From assembly GCA_037127255.1 (NCBI GenBank), contig JBANSL010000012.1, positions 37,315,115 to 37,379,114 of the forward strand: a stretch of DNA of 64,000 bases. Reading direction: 5' to 3'. The notes under the pieces were generated by a model. That model saw nothing but the letters and a program-made list of their open reading frames with translations, was not told the DNA's origin and did not search any database. The DNA comes from Persicaria tinctoria (Eukaryota; Streptophyta; Magnoliopsida; Caryophyllales; Polygonaceae). The translations under genes were made by a program, and so were the position numbers. This document shows, piece by piece, positions 48,012 through 60,053 of the stretch. How positions within the stretch are numbered: position 1 is the first letter of the stretch; each line of letters starts with the position of its first letter.

Positions 48012-51000
48012 ATGAAGTTTAGTTTCTGGAATGTTAAAGGATTAGGAAAGAAACATGTATGGACACAAATAGATTCAACTTGCAAATCAGATCACATCTA
48101 GATTTTAGCACTTGCAGAAACAAAACTGCAGCATCCCCCTCCGGATAACTATTGGCGAAAGCCGGGTTTTGATCATATGCATTTTTGCCCGTCCATTGGT
48201 CTCTCTGGTGGCCTCTGTCTCCTTTGGAAGGAATCCCACTTCTCTAATGAGGAATTCCGTGTGACAGGCTCGAATGACAGAATCATACAATACATATACA
48301 TCAATCATACTCTAAACAAACAGATTGCAATTCTCTTTGTTTATACACCCCCCCCATGAGCATGACAAAGAACCTTTTTGGAATACACTATCAGCAACTA
48401 TTACAAATACAAATGAACCAGTGATTATAATGGGAGATCTTAATGAAATCCTTGTTCCATCGGATAAATTTGGTGGGGCACAACCAAGTGTTAACAGATT
48501 CACTAGAATTCGATCAATTATTGATAACCATAACTTATGTGATTCCCCAACAACGGGAAACAAATATACATGGCGAAAACGTTCCCAGGGTCTAGACAAC
48601 ATTTATGAAAAACTAGATAGATGCTTAGTGAGCCATAGACAACAAGACCTAATCTCGACACAAAAAATCACGCGTTCATTAGATCAGATCACACACAAAT
48701 CACACTTGATCTAATGGACAACCAAAAACCTAAGCTACAACCTTTCAAATTTGAAATGGCCTGGACAACAAGACCCGGGTTTGAAGAACTAGTTACTAGG
48801 GCTTGGAAGGTCGACCCGACTGGCTCCCAACTTTATAAACTAACAAAAAAACTACAAGAAGTTAAAAAACAAAGTAAAGCTTGGTGTAGAGTTACCATTG
48901 GTAATGTTTTTAGACAATTATCACTTGTTGAAAGTGAATTGCAAACCCTACAACTCCAACTATGTAATTCCTACAACAGCACAATTGAAAACAAAATCAA
49001 GAGATTGACTATAAAACACTCCTCACTTTTAAACTACCAAAACAAATACTGGGGCCAGAGAGAGAAAAAAAACATACATAAAATCTGTAGATGCCGACAC
49101 CAGATATTTTCACAGAATTGCAACGGGCAGAAGAAATAAGAATATAATCAAATCAATTCAGGCAGTGACTGTGATGTCATCCTCAAGCGAAAGAAGAAGG
49201 CTCCACCTTGGGAGTCGTTAAAGAAACGGCATTAATTATTTTATTTCTTATTTTTTATATATATTCTATTTTTAGTAACTCCTATGTTAGTTGGAGTCTA
49301 ATTATAGAATTGCTTATTTTTAGTATTTCTTAGTTAGATTAAATAAGATGGTTAGGATTTTAGATTAAGTTTTATCTTCTAGGTTTATTTATCTTTAGGA
49401 TTAAATTTCTATCTTTATCAACCTAAATTCGGTAGAATTGGTTCTTAGGTTTTCTATTTAAACATTTTAGTTCTATTGAAAAATCAGATTGAATAGAATT
49501 GAGAAACCCCTTTATAGGATTAAAGGGTTCTCGATTATCAATCCCAAAGGCTTTGCTTCCTTACCTTCCTACGTTCTCTTTTCTCAAATCTGATATTCCC
49601 TGCCTCCGTATTTCGTTATTGGAATTGGGAAAAAAAAGTCAAACCGCGTGGAGGATGCTACTGATCGGCAACATGGCTATACTAATTAGCACTTGCTAAT
49701 TAATCAACGTTGAAAGTCGCAACCATCGTTCTTCAATTGAGAGTCGAAGTCCACCTTGGCACTTGAAAACCGAAGTCAAAGGAGTTCACTTGGTTTTGTT
49801 GCAACTTGATTAGCGCCAGACTACGGAATCTCACTTAATTAATTTTCAATTAAGTCCGAACCGATTTACAAGCACGGGAATAACAATACATCAGACTGGG
49901 ATTAATATCACTACAGAAAATGAAATCCGTGAAATTATCAAAACAGACTACACAAAGAGATATGCCAATCAGCAACGGCAAAGTATTCCGGGCGATCTAC
50001 TTACCAATATAAACCATGAACTAACACAAGAAGATAACGACTTGCTGACGAAACAAGTCACAAACAAGGAAATTAAGCAAGCGGTCTTCGGACTAGCAAA
50101 TGATAAATCGCCGGGTCCCGACGGTTTCGCAGTGGGTTTTTTTTTTTACAAAATACTGGCACATTGTAGGTCCCACAATTACCAAAGCGGTAAAGAGCTT
50201 CTTCCTTAGCGGAAGAATACTAAAACAAATAAACCATACCTTCATTGCGCTTATACCTAAATGCGAAGACCCAAAAATGACAACAAACTACATACCAATA
50301 AGTCTATGCTCAACTACGTACAAAATAATCTCGAAAATCCTAGTTGTTAGACTTAAGAAAATCATGCCCAAAATTATTAACCCTTTACAGAGTGCATTCA
50401 CATCTGGTAGATCCATACAAGACAATATCTTGATTGCTAATGAAATATTTCACTCATTCACTAAAAAGAAGGGAAATACTGGCTGGATGGCAGTTAAACT
50501 AGACATGGAAAAAGCTTTTGACCTAGTTGACTGGGATTTCCTCCTGACTGTATTGAACAGATTTGGTTTCTCTGATCGATTCATTGGATGGATCAAAGAA
50601 TGTATAACTACGGTAACCTACTCGGTATTAGTAAATAATGAACCCACTGACGTGTTTTCGCCAGAACGAGGATTAAGACAAGGTGACCCCTTATCTCCAT
50701 ATCTTTTTCTTATTCTTTCGGAAGTTCTTGCTAGGGGACTCTTTAGAGCATCCACCTCTCCGAACAGCCACATAGGGTTCTCAATTGTAAGAAATGGCAC
50801 CAGGATCCCATTCCTCGCTTTCACTGATGACATTGTGATCTTTGCTTCAGCAAACAAAACAGTTTGTGACCAAATAAATAGGATAATCACTGAATTCTCG
50901 TCTTTATCGGGACAAAGAATCAATAGACACAAATCTCACTTTCAAATAACAAATAACGTATCTTCGAGCCAAAAGAATACTATTCAGGGGGAATTACAGA

Positions 51001-52878
51001 TCCCTATAACAAATAACTTAGGAAACTACCTAGGCTGCCCCATCATAAATGGGCGCACTACTAAAAATGACTTTACTGACCTACTTAACAACACCAAGTC
51101 TCAATTACACAAATGGAAAGCTACATGTCTTTCTCAGGCAGGCAGATCAACCTTAATAAAAATAACATTATCAAGTAAACCCATTCACATCATGCAATGC
51201 TTTCAACTACCAAAAGCAGTACATGCGGAACTAGACAGAATCAACCGTAATTTTCTATGGAACAAGGGCCCTAGACACAAACCACTCATCAACTGGTTTG
51301 AAGTCTGTAAATCGAAACCCAATGGTGGGCTGGGGATTCGCAGCTCCGAAAACATGAACAAAGCATTGCAGTTGAAGTTACTATGGAAAATCCTTGCTGA
51401 ACCTCGTAACCCGTGGGTCACATTGATCATCGAAAAATATCTAGAAGAACAAAGCATCCTTAACTACACAAAAAAAAGGACCCACATCCTGGCCATGGGC
51501 ACAACTAATAAAACTCTTACCACTCTTCAAGGATGGTCTCCGTTGGTCTATTGGGAATGGTGACAGCATCCATTTCTGGCTTGACCACTGGTTTGGTGAC
51601 GGCCCACTTATTCAAAAGATTGATAATGACTTACCTACAAATCCGGATGTTAAGATCTCTGAGTTTATAAATGAAGATAAGACCTGGGATGCTACAAAAA
51701 TACGCAGTACGTAAGGGATCTATTATCCAGAGACTTGATAGAAACAATACTAACAACTCCGATCCCCAAAAACATACATGTTGACAGACTCTACTGGAAG
51801 TGGAGCAAAAATGGCTGGTTCTCCACTAGTTCCGCCGTAGAAATGATTTCCTCTCATAAGCAACATCAAAAGACAGACTTCAAATGGATTTGGGACCTGG
51901 ATGCCCCACCAAAGGTTAAAACCTTTCTTTGGAAAATTACAAAAAATAAAGTTCCAACTTCGATCAGGCTGGCCTCTCGGGGGTTTGGAATCCCAACTAC
52001 GTGCCCACAATGCGACTCAAATTTTGAGGATTTGTACCACCTATTATGGCATTGCCCAACCTCTAAAGTTGTAATATCGATCATCATTCGACCCATCACT
52101 GCTTCCACTCCTAAACCACAGGTTTTCCCAAGGAATTGATCTAAATAGTGTAATCTACGACCTTAAGGAAACTTTAGGTCTCGAACGATTCTACCGTTTA
52201 GGGTTTTCTTGGTGGAGCTTGTGGTACTTTCGAAACAAAGCATTATTCGAAAATGCCAAAACAAATAGCACAAGCATAATTGCTTACACAAAGGACCAAC
52301 AATACATGTGGAAAACATCGGCGGATCGAGATATAGCGCAAGACGACCACCGATCAGACAAAATAAAATCGCAACAAACTAATTCTGCTAGAAAAAAGGC
52401 AAAATGGCAGCCACCAAAATCCGGCATGCATAAACTAAACTTTGATGGTGCACTATTAACGACCTCCAAAGGAACTTATGGTTTCATCATCCGGGATTGT
52501 TTTGGACTCCCAGTACTTATGAGCGCTAGGCCCACACCTTTTGCTTCGGTGGCTGGGTCGGAAGCTTTCGCTTTGTGGAAGTGAATCGAAGCGGCTATTG
52601 ATTTACAGCTACCAAACCTTGTAATTGAAGGTGACAACCTAAATGTCATAAACAGTCTTAAAGGCAACGAAAAACCAACGGACGATTCAGAAATGATTGT
52701 CTCGGACAGTCTAGTCTCCCTAAGTGCCTTTCAATCTACGGAAATTTGTCATGCTTATAGGAAAGCAAATCGGGTGGCTGATCTTTTATCGCATCTTGAC
52801 TTTGCTTTCGCCGGTAATTTAGCACCTGACGGTTTTGTACTTCTCAATCTCATTCGCAAGGATGTACTTGGCATTTAG
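48012..52878 (+). pseudogene. LINE-C ORF2 (endonuclease, RT, zf-RVT, RNase H), interrupted
   Basis: Starts MKFSFWNVKGLGKKHVW, the usual start of the APE-type endonuclease; then LALAETKL and IIMGDLNEILVPSDKF. RT (about 49900-51540) shows KSPGPDGF, LDMEKAFDLVDWDFLL, RGLRQGDPLSPYLF and a catalytic FTDDIVIF. The knuckle CPQCDSNFEDLYHLLWHC is at about 52000-52060. RNase H runs from KLNFDGALL to HAYRKANRVADLLSHLDFA, with the stop at 52876-52878. Damage: TAG at 48099, a frameshift in a C run (about 48350), another near 48690, a solo LTR (49172-49893), a T-run shift (about 50140), shifts near 51540 and 52135, and a TGA for Trp at 52582. Confidence 0.92.
49172..49893. repeat. Solo LTR in LINE-C ORF2
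   Basis: 722 bp, TGATGTCATCC...CAATACATCA, flanked by a perfect GACTG duplication (49167-49171 and 49894-49898). Removing it and one GACTG rejoins LINE text (IKSIQ... to GINITTENEIREI). No internal primer site or second LTR is seen, so it is a solo LTR left by LTR-LTR recombination. The lineage is unknown; the short AT-rich LTR would fit Copia. Its orientation is uncertain. Confidence 0.88.
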
Positions 52879-52950
52879 GGCACTTGACATTTAGGGTTTC
52901 CCTTCTGCTAAATTCTTTTCGGTTAATAAAAAAAAACCCAACATATATGT

Positions 52951-53137
52951 GTTTTCCTTCCTTTCCTTCCCGTGATAGTAGAAAATCTTAAAAATACGGA
53001 GTACATTTCTCTTCACCTCTCTGTTTACTCTTCACTTCCTTTCCGTTAATATTCCATTTGCAAAACACACTGTAAAGATAGATGTTGTTCCCAAGATTAA
53101 GTTGAAGCTTGACAGGGGGAAATAGAAGAGCTAAACC
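52951..53137 (+). promoter_or_regulatory. 5' flank and 5'UTR of the SAC3C-like gene
   Basis: 187 bp between LINE-C and the start codon. Pyrimidine-rich stretches (CTCTTCACCTCTCTG, TCTTCACTTCC) resemble plant Y patches. No clear TATA box. Any further promoter sequence now lies beyond the 8.9-kb LINE, before about 44040. Confidence 0.5.
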
Positions 53138-56100
53138 ATGGACAGAGATCGAGGAAGACGAAATCCTTTGAATACTCATGCGGATTCTTCTTCCTCCTCG
53201 CATCTAGATGTCAAATTTCAACAGAATCCGTCCCGATCATTCAGAAACTTCAACCCAAAATCTCCTCAAACTCGCAATCCCACCTCCCAAGTTAGGGACT
53301 CTGACTCGGGCGCTGGCGATTCCAGGATCGGATCGCTAAAAGATGTTTTTCGACGTGAAGAAGAACATCGACCCGGAGAATTAGACGATGCTCTATCCAT
53401 TATCGGAACTTGCCCTTTCATGTGTCCAGGTGATTTTTACAGCTCCTTTTATGAACTACCAGTTTGAATACTACTCGTTGAATTTAAACCGAGATGTTGG
53501 AAATTAGTTTTGGTTGAAGAAAATTGCAATTTCTATGGAGGTTTTTACTCGAATTGAAACTAGGGTTTTGAATAGCTGTATCCTTCTTGGACAGTTGGAT
53601 TGTGCCCAGGGGCGGCCACAGGGTGGGGCGGGCGTACGCGGCCGCCCCACCCTTCGACCCACGTGTCCCGGGGTTTGGAAAAAAAAATAAAAAATAATTT
53701 TTATATATATAAGTGTTGTAATAAGTAAAACTGGGATGAATATAGAATCAATTAGTCTACTTAGCTTAGTTGGTTGGTGGGAAGGAAGGAAACTAACATT
53801 AAACCAAAGGTTGGGGGTTCAAGTCCCAATAGCCTCATTTTTTAAAACAAATTTCACCTCCTTAAAAATAATTTTTTTATTATTTGTTCAACTTACATCC
53901 CACTTTCGTTTTTTCTACCCTTTATTTAATTATATTCCCATTTCCCGACTTTTCTATTATATACAAATTATCTAGCTATAACTAATTAAACCCCATAAAA
54001 TTGGTGAAATTAGCCTCTTTTTTTTAAAAAAAAATTCGCCTCCCTCAAAAAAGTTTTTTTAATTCTTTGTTCAACTTGCACCTACTCTCTATGTTTCTAC
54101 ACCTTATTTAATTATGTTCCCACTTCTCGAGCTCCCTACTATATACAAATTATCTAGCTATAAACTAATTAAACCCCATAAAATTGATGAAATTATGATT
54201 TGATTATGAGAATAAATTTTGTGAAATTTTCATTAGAGTTTTGATTTTGAGAATAAATTTTGTGTTTTAATTATTGTGTATGTGATTTTGAGAATGAAAT
54301 TTATGAATTGAATTTGTGAAGCTTTATGCAATATTTGTATTGTCGTAACCTACATATTCAAATCACAATTTCTATCATGTCTTTGGGAACCAAAAGATAT
54401 TATAAAGTTGGTGAGTTTACAATCCTAGCTAATATGCAAAAGCTTTGAATTTAACATGATTGAATTTCGATAAGTTTACACTCCTAAATATGACAAATGC
54501 CTGAATTTTCAATGAATGACGAGAAACAACTATCATATCAACAAAGCAAATGTAAGCAAATGTAAGCCTACTTTTCTATAATCCAATGCTAAGTTGAAAA
54601 TCATAGCTTAGGTAAAGAAGTTTATTTAAGGCCAATATCTTAGTACACACTAGAAAATTTCGCCCCACCTTTCGGAGGATCCTGCGGCCGCCACTGATTG
54701 TGCCTGATTTTTTTACATGGCAATGCGTGTAGATTTTGGAGTATGAAAAAGGAGCTTGTCTTCTTCATGGATTCAACTGTTTTGACTTTTGTGTTCACTG
54801 GTGTTGATTTTTGTCTATTTTATTTTGTGGCAAGCTAGAGAGGGAAAGAGCCCAAAGGGAACGGCTTAGAGATTTGGCTGTATTTGAGCGACTTTATGGG
54901 AATCCTTCGAGATCGTCGCCAGATCTTGCAGTGAAGAAGGTACTCTAATGTTGCTTCTTTTTCAAGTGTTGATCTATTCTCAACATAGAAACAAGGAAGA
55001 TTGAGATCTCTAAACTTAATGGAATTTGAGATAATGGTTGAGTAGGCTAATTTGTTGGTTAACTGGTTGTTTTTTAACTTTGCGAGTATCATCCCGCAAG
55101 TTTGAATTTTTGTGTTTTTGTGTTTTTCTAATTTCTGTGATTCTGAATTTGGTTAGTGTATGTTTCATTTCCCGTTTGATCTTAAGCTTCTTGGCATATA
55201 TTTAAGGGATGTCAGGGGCAATCGGCGCTATTTGCAAGATATGCATTAACAAATTGGCAGATATTTTCAAATTTCAGCATGTTGTATTCCCCTTTTATGT
55301 GGTAGTTCCAATTGGGAATCGGAATTGACTTTCTAAATCAGATGGATTCATTTTGTTGATAAATTGTTCCTTGTGTATCTCTCAAACTATGTAGCCTCAA
55401 TTTGATTTTGATGAGCTCATCTCAATGCATAGTTTGGTGGGAATTTTTTTTCCTTCTTTACTGTACTGTGTTGGATGTATGTTGCCATGCATGTTTGAAA
55501 ATTTATTTTACCTTTCTTATTTCATATGGAAGTTTTTTTTTCCCTCTTCATAATTTGGAAAATAATGAGTGGCTCAGTAACTTTGTTCTGCTGGTAGTTC
55601 TGCAGGACAATCTCAATCAAGAGCATCCACGCATCCGATGTCCGGCCCCTTCCTGTGTTAGAAGCCACCTTGAAGCATCTCCTAGAGCTATTCAGTTCAT
55701 CAGAACACCCCTTTGAAGTCATTCATGATTTCATTTTCGATAGGACAAGGTCAATTAGACAAGATCTTAGCATGCAGAACATCATTAATGATCATGCAAT
55801 TTTAATGTATGAGAAAATGGTATGAGTTGCTTCCACCTGTATTTAGGTTTTGTCTCCATACACTTGTGTTTGAATAGCCAAATCTAAACAGAAATTGGAC
55901 CAGTGAAACTAGCAAAAGCTTATTATTTACCTGTACTTTTCATTGAAAGATATGTACATAATTATACATGGACATCATTATGGAAACTTATCATAAAAAA
56001 CCCATATCCATCTTCAATCATGCTGTAACCTTTGTCTCACTTTTCAGCCTCAAGCCAATACACAAGTGTAGAAATTGACATATTCGGATATTCCTCTGAA

Positions 56101-57596
56101 TGTAACCAGAGAAAGAATAGAGTTTGGCAGTTCTGCTTAACTTTATAATCAATCCAAGTTCATGCAATCCCTCTTTTGTCATTAAAGATGGTGAAGTCAT
56201 TGCTTATGGCAAGAAAGAAAACTTTAACTATTAATTTATGAACCTTTCCTTTCCATGTTCGAAAATTTGGATATTTTTTGCAGGTTAGATTTCATCTCAT
56301 CTCCCACCAGAAGCTTCGAAGATGTGCTGCTGATGATCCAACTGTTGCTTCTGTGCTCCATCTCAATGTTGAACAGCTTATCAAGTCTCTTGCTACTTTG
56401 CATAATTTGTATGATGCGAATCGTAAGTCCAATTCTGCACACAATAATGAAGCAGAATTCCGTTCCCTTTACATCCTGCTTCATCTCGGCTCTCACAGCC
56501 AATTGACGGTTGATCTCTCTCTCTCCTCCCCCCGTTTATTTTAAGATCATCTTTCCTTGACTTGAATCAATACAACCTTTTTTATTCTCAAAACTCATAG
56601 GGTGAGCCACTCGCTTTGTGGCTCCGTCAACTGCCTGCTTCTGTCATTAAATCAAAAATGATGGGCTTTGCTCGAAGAGTCTTAAGGTATTCATCTAGAT
56701 ATCAGTATCTTTCATCGTGATATTAGACCTTGGTGCTTGCTTTCCTGCTGGCTAAGGGTGCTGAGTTTTCTTGTATATATATCAGGTTTTATCAAATGGG
56801 AAATTATTGGCAATTCTTTTTCACTGTGGCTGAAGAGGCAACTTATATGCAGTTCTGCATCATTGAAACTTTTGCTAATGAGGTTGATTTCAACTTATCG
56901 CCTCAGTTTCCATCGAGTAACATGTCATCCTTCTGCTCTATTTGTTTCATTTTTCTATAGTCATCGAGTAACATGTCATCCTTCTGCTCTCTTTGTTTCT
57001 TTTTTCTATAGTCATCGAGTAACATGTACCTGATTTTATGATTTGTCATAAACTTAATAGGCATTTAATTGTGGATGCAACATGATAATGTGCTTGCTTT
57101 GTGCACCTTTTACTTTCCGATATTTACACTGCTAATGCAATGGTGCTTGGTGGAATAGCATATTTCTTACCTCATAAAGAATGCTAGAGAAAAGGAAAGT
57201 TCATTGATCTGATTTCGCCTTTTGTCTTTAAAAGGTTCGAGCAAAAGCTCTGGCATGCTTGAATCAAGGTGGTTACAAGCTTCATCCCTATCCACTTTCA
57301 AAACTGTCAAAAATATTAAGGATGCAGGTATGCTCTCATTTCTGCGAATCAGGTTTTTATTTTTTTGATGCACAAGGGTAGTGCTTGATCTTAAATTTGA
57401 TTCAGGAGACGGATATGGAATTCTTCTGCAATTCTTGTGGACTTGAAACCTTTGTAATGAGACAGGAAATAAGGTCCTACCTTCCAAGCAGGCCACCTTT
57501 TTTAACCCTAAGCAAGTATTCCATGATTACAAGTTTCTGGGACTGGAACAATTTCAAGAGTATGTTCCAAGCCATCTCTCTGTCCTTCTCTTATAG
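53138..57596 (+). CDS. SAC3C: SAC3 family protein C (SAC3/GANP domain), eight exons
   Basis: Exons with GT/AG sites: 53138-53429, 54839-54939, 55598-55819, 56284-56508, 56601-56686, 56786-56882, 57235-57327, 57406-57596. The spliced frame runs through all joins, about 435 residues, close to plant SAC3C size. The N-terminus is disordered and Ser/Arg-rich. The SAC3/GANP signature follows: [63 protein letters not shown], then [10 protein letters not shown] and YMQFCIIET. Exon 8 ends with FCNSCGLET, a one-base deletion (about 57454-57460), then in the shifted frame [14 protein letters not shown] and a TAG at 57594-57596. SAC3 proteins are PCI-like scaffolds linked to mRNA export and nuclear-pore complexes; the exact role of the C type is less clear. 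The frameshift may be a real mutation or a sequence error. Confidence 0.93.
53762..53826 (+). promoter_or_regulatory. Pol III type A and B boxes inside the hAT-like element
   Basis: TAGCTTAGTTGG (53762-53773) fits the A-box consensus TRGCNNAGYNGG, and GGTTCAAGTCC (53816-53826) fits the B-box consensus GGTTCRANNCC, 43 bp apart. No cloverleaf is evident, so this is a tRNA- or SINE-derived relic. Activity is not shown. Confidence 0.55.
53831..54198. repeat. 181-bp tandem duplication in the hAT-like element
   Basis: Two adjacent copies (starting AGCCTC at 53831 and 54012), each ending in ACTAATTAAACCCCATAAAA. Confidence 0.85.
56911..57032. repeat. 51-bp tandem repeat in SAC3C intron 6
   Basis: 2.4 copies of a unit starting CATCGAGTAACATGTCATCC (56911, 56962, 57013). 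It lies shortly after the exon 6 donor. Confidence 0.9.
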
Positions 57597-57889
57597 ACCT
57601 GAATCATTCTTGCTAAAAGCCCCAATTTTCTTCTCATATTTTTTGTGATAATTTTTTAGACCATGTCTAACACCTCAATTAAATTTGCAGGGAACAGGGA
57701 CATCTGGAGTAGGAAAGTATTTGTACTCTTCGCTTTCATATTATTGTACAATGTTCAACTATAACTTACTCTGTTTATACCATAGTTTTATTTACGAACA
57801 TAATTTAGAGATTTGTAACACTTATTGTAACGTTCCAGGAGTAAAGGAAGTAAATCCCATAGAGGTTTTCGGATCAAATCCCACGAACT
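57597..57889 (+). other. 3' flank of the SAC3C-like gene
   Basis: Probable 3'UTR. No clear AATAAA; AT-rich, with nothing else recognised. Confidence 0.45.
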
Positions 57890-58620
57890 GTAGTTGGTGG
57901 TTGAAATCTCTATGGAATTTTTGTTTTGGAAAGCCGCAAGAGCGATCAGGCTGGACCACTACTCGATCTTGTCCTTACGGATGAGGACATGCAAAATCGG
58001 GTCTGATAGCAGTCTCACAAGATCAATCGAGTCACCAACCCAAGCAAGCATGTCTGTCACTTGGTTAACCTCGCGGAAGATGTGCCTACAAGGGGAGTAG
58101 TCGAAAGATTGGAGGAGAATCAGGATACCCGCCACCACTACTCCTAGGGAGGTTTCTAAACCCCAAGGACGGAGTTGATCACAACAAGTTTGTTACCTTA
58201 CACTTAAATTCAACGAGAACCAAGGTCTCTAGCCGCAAGCAAGTCCCTGGTGGAACCCTCGGGCTTTGGCTAGGAGTGCAGAGACATCATTGTAGAATGC
58301 AACATTGCAGACAAGGACCTTTTTCCCTCATGGTCGAGAATGACAAACCCCGTGGTTGCCTCAATTGAACGAACTTTTGAGCCATTGAAATTGAGTTTAA
58401 TAATGTCAATTCAGTGATTGCTACCATCAAAGATTTCATCTATTCCTCGTGTTTCCTTTGCCTTGTGTTCAGTCTTTTGCCTTCTCCCAATATACCATTT
58501 TTTAGGCTTATTATTTCTGTAACTGTTGTTTCAAATATCTCGCCCAACTACTTTTTGCATCTATAATATCATCATTGAAAACTATTTTATTTCTAATTGT
58601 CTAAATTACCTACCGCGGAT
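57890..58620 (-). pseudogene. LINE-D: 3' fragment of an L1-type LINE (RNase H)
   Basis: Minus strand. From about 58620 it reads IRNKIVFNDDIIDAKSSWAR, the usual segment between zf-RVT and RNase H, then KLNFNGSK, TTGFVILDHEGK, ALLAKARGFHQGLACGLETL, CRHIFREVNQVTDMLAWVGD and a stop. Frameshifts break it into at least four pieces. It is a truncated copy just downstream of SAC3C in opposite orientation. Confidence 0.82.
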
Positions 58621-58719
58621 GACTTGGTTCTTTTTGTGTTTTATGCTGCTTGTTGAATGTCTACGTCATTGGATGTTTCAATTGACCTCTTGTATGCAGT
58701 GTTTCATGGGTGTGAATCC

Positions 58720-58905
58720 TCGTTCCCCAAGTTTGTCCCCTCCTACTGTCCCCTCTCACATATTCTCTTTATTTTTTATTATTTTTAATCTATTTTTTAA
58801 TTTTAATTTTTTTTTTTTGAGAATCCAAACCCCAAAGGGAAATGGTGGGTATTTTCTTTTTCTTTTTAATCAATGCTTGTGAGGGGGGACGGGGGAGGGG
58901 GATAG
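58720..58905. mobile_element. Possible small foldback element
   Basis: CCCCTCCTACTGTCCCCTCTCACA (about 58737-58761) is inverted near 58874-58900 (TGTGAGGGGGGACGGGGGAGGG), with a T-rich centre. No target duplication could be defined. Confidence 0.3.
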
Positions 58906-59394
58906 AAGATGTGAATCGGTGTTTCATGTATTACATCTTATATTTGTCTATCTAGGCTTTTCATGAGGTTCATTGTTTTTACGCAACTAGTGAGTATGAC
59001 GTTTGTGTCTTCATCGGTGTGGTTACTGAATGAACAAGGGGGGGTGGGATATCTACAAACTTCTCACTCTCAACTGTGTCTTACAAGAATCTATTACATA
59101 TCCATTTTCACATAAAATTCTTAACCATTATAGGCGTTGTTACGGGTCGGGAATTTCCAATCCGAACCCTAACCCGGGGCATTTGTGGGTCAATAGGTTC
59201 ATGTGACCTAGTGGGTCCAAGCGTCAACCTCTCGGGTCTTGTTTTTTGTTGAAAAGTGTCGGGTCGGCGTAGTTCTTTTACGTTTGGTGTGAACCTCACT
59301 TACCTAATCATCGGTTTGACAATTAGTTGAGAGTCCAGTCCCATCCTCGTCCAATGAGCTCCTAACCGATTTAGCCTTTGACTTGAATTCGTCG
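58906..59394. other. Intergenic DNA, possibly the 3' end of a hAT element
   Basis: No coding sequence. GGGTCGG/CCCGGGG words at 59140-59270 look like the subterminal repeats of Ac-like hAT elements and lie downstream of the transposase remnant. Only suggestive. Confidence 0.35.
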
Positions 59395-60053
59395 TTTGAC
59401 TCAAATTCTCATCTCCACTTTTTTCCAATCAGGAAAGCAAACTTGGGCTTCGAGGTTCTCAGGGAGCAGCCTTGATTGCTTCTCAGTTAGAATTTGGCCA
59501 CCTCTACTACAATAGTGGAGCAAGGGCGTCCAAGTATCTGTCGGGCGAATACTTGTAAAGATGGAAATTACTGCCTTTCCACCCGACCCCGCCATTGTAA
59601 ACTACCACAAAACTCAAATTAGTAGACAAATATTCGTCGAGCTCCGAGTGGGGGCTCGACAAAGTCCTCGATCTCTTCTTGCGAAATATATCTATATCAA
59701 GGACCTTAATTAGTTCGAGCATTAATGCTAGTACGCGATGAACTGCTCAAACTAGAAGGTGCAGGAGAAGAAGGTTGAGACGGTCTAACGTCCTTACTAT
59801 AATGCTAATACACCTTAGTTCTAACAACTGTAGATAAAATATTGCATTTAGGATCATCATCAATCCCCAACATAGGAAAGTAGTTTTCTTAAAAAATTTC
59901 AACACTAGTTAATTTATATCTAGGGTAGAAACAACATGGTATGAGGAAAAATTCGGCTATAACTTTGTAATATTGCAACCACATCCGATGCATCTCAAAA
60001 GCAGCGTTGGAGATGGAGAAAACATTCAACCCATTGTTTTATCGCCAACGTGA
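59395..60053 (-). pseudogene. hAT transposase C-terminal remnant
   Basis: Minus strand. Pieces in different frames read KVIAEFFLIPCCFYPRYKLT (the -LDPRYKL- block of hAT transposases), YFPMLGIDDDPK, ELDEYLSTNLS and, near the end, GGQILTEKQSRLLPENLEA followed by VCFPDWKK, the counterpart of the GGR-LD-YRSSL-P---EALIC--DWL end of the hAT dimerisation domain. Frameshifts and stops make it dead. It is cut on the right (its 5' side) at 60053 by the third Athila-like LTR. Confidence 0.72.

Larger units (their letters stand above)
44051..52938 (+). mobile_element. LINE-C: full-length L1-type retrotransposon, inactivated
   Basis: Full length by structure: 5' leader (44051-44811), ORF1 (44812-46503), spacer, ORF2 (48012-52878) and an A-rich tail (about 52928-52936). 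It is flanked by a perfect 12-bp target duplication CAACATATATGT (44039-44050 and 52939-52950). The 8.9-kb span includes a 722-bp solo LTR. Both ORFs carry stops and frameshifts. The right end lies only about 190 bp before the start codon of the SAC3C-like gene, in the same orientation. Confidence 0.93.
53607..54696. mobile_element. hAT-like non-autonomous element in SAC3C intron 1
   Basis: 1,090 bp with terminal inverted repeats CAGGGGCGGCC / CAGTGGCGGCC and a perfect 8-bp target duplication ATTGTGCC (53599-53606 and 54697-54704). No transposase. It contains a 181-bp tandem duplication and tRNA-like A and B boxes. It makes up most of the 1.4-kb intron. Confidence 0.92.

Noticed and set aside
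57684..57984. A ninth exon of the SAC3C-like gene after the AG at 57690
   Set aside because: The shifted frame of exon 8 already ends at a natural stop (57594-57596) at the expected protein length, and the sequence beyond shows no SAC3 similarity.
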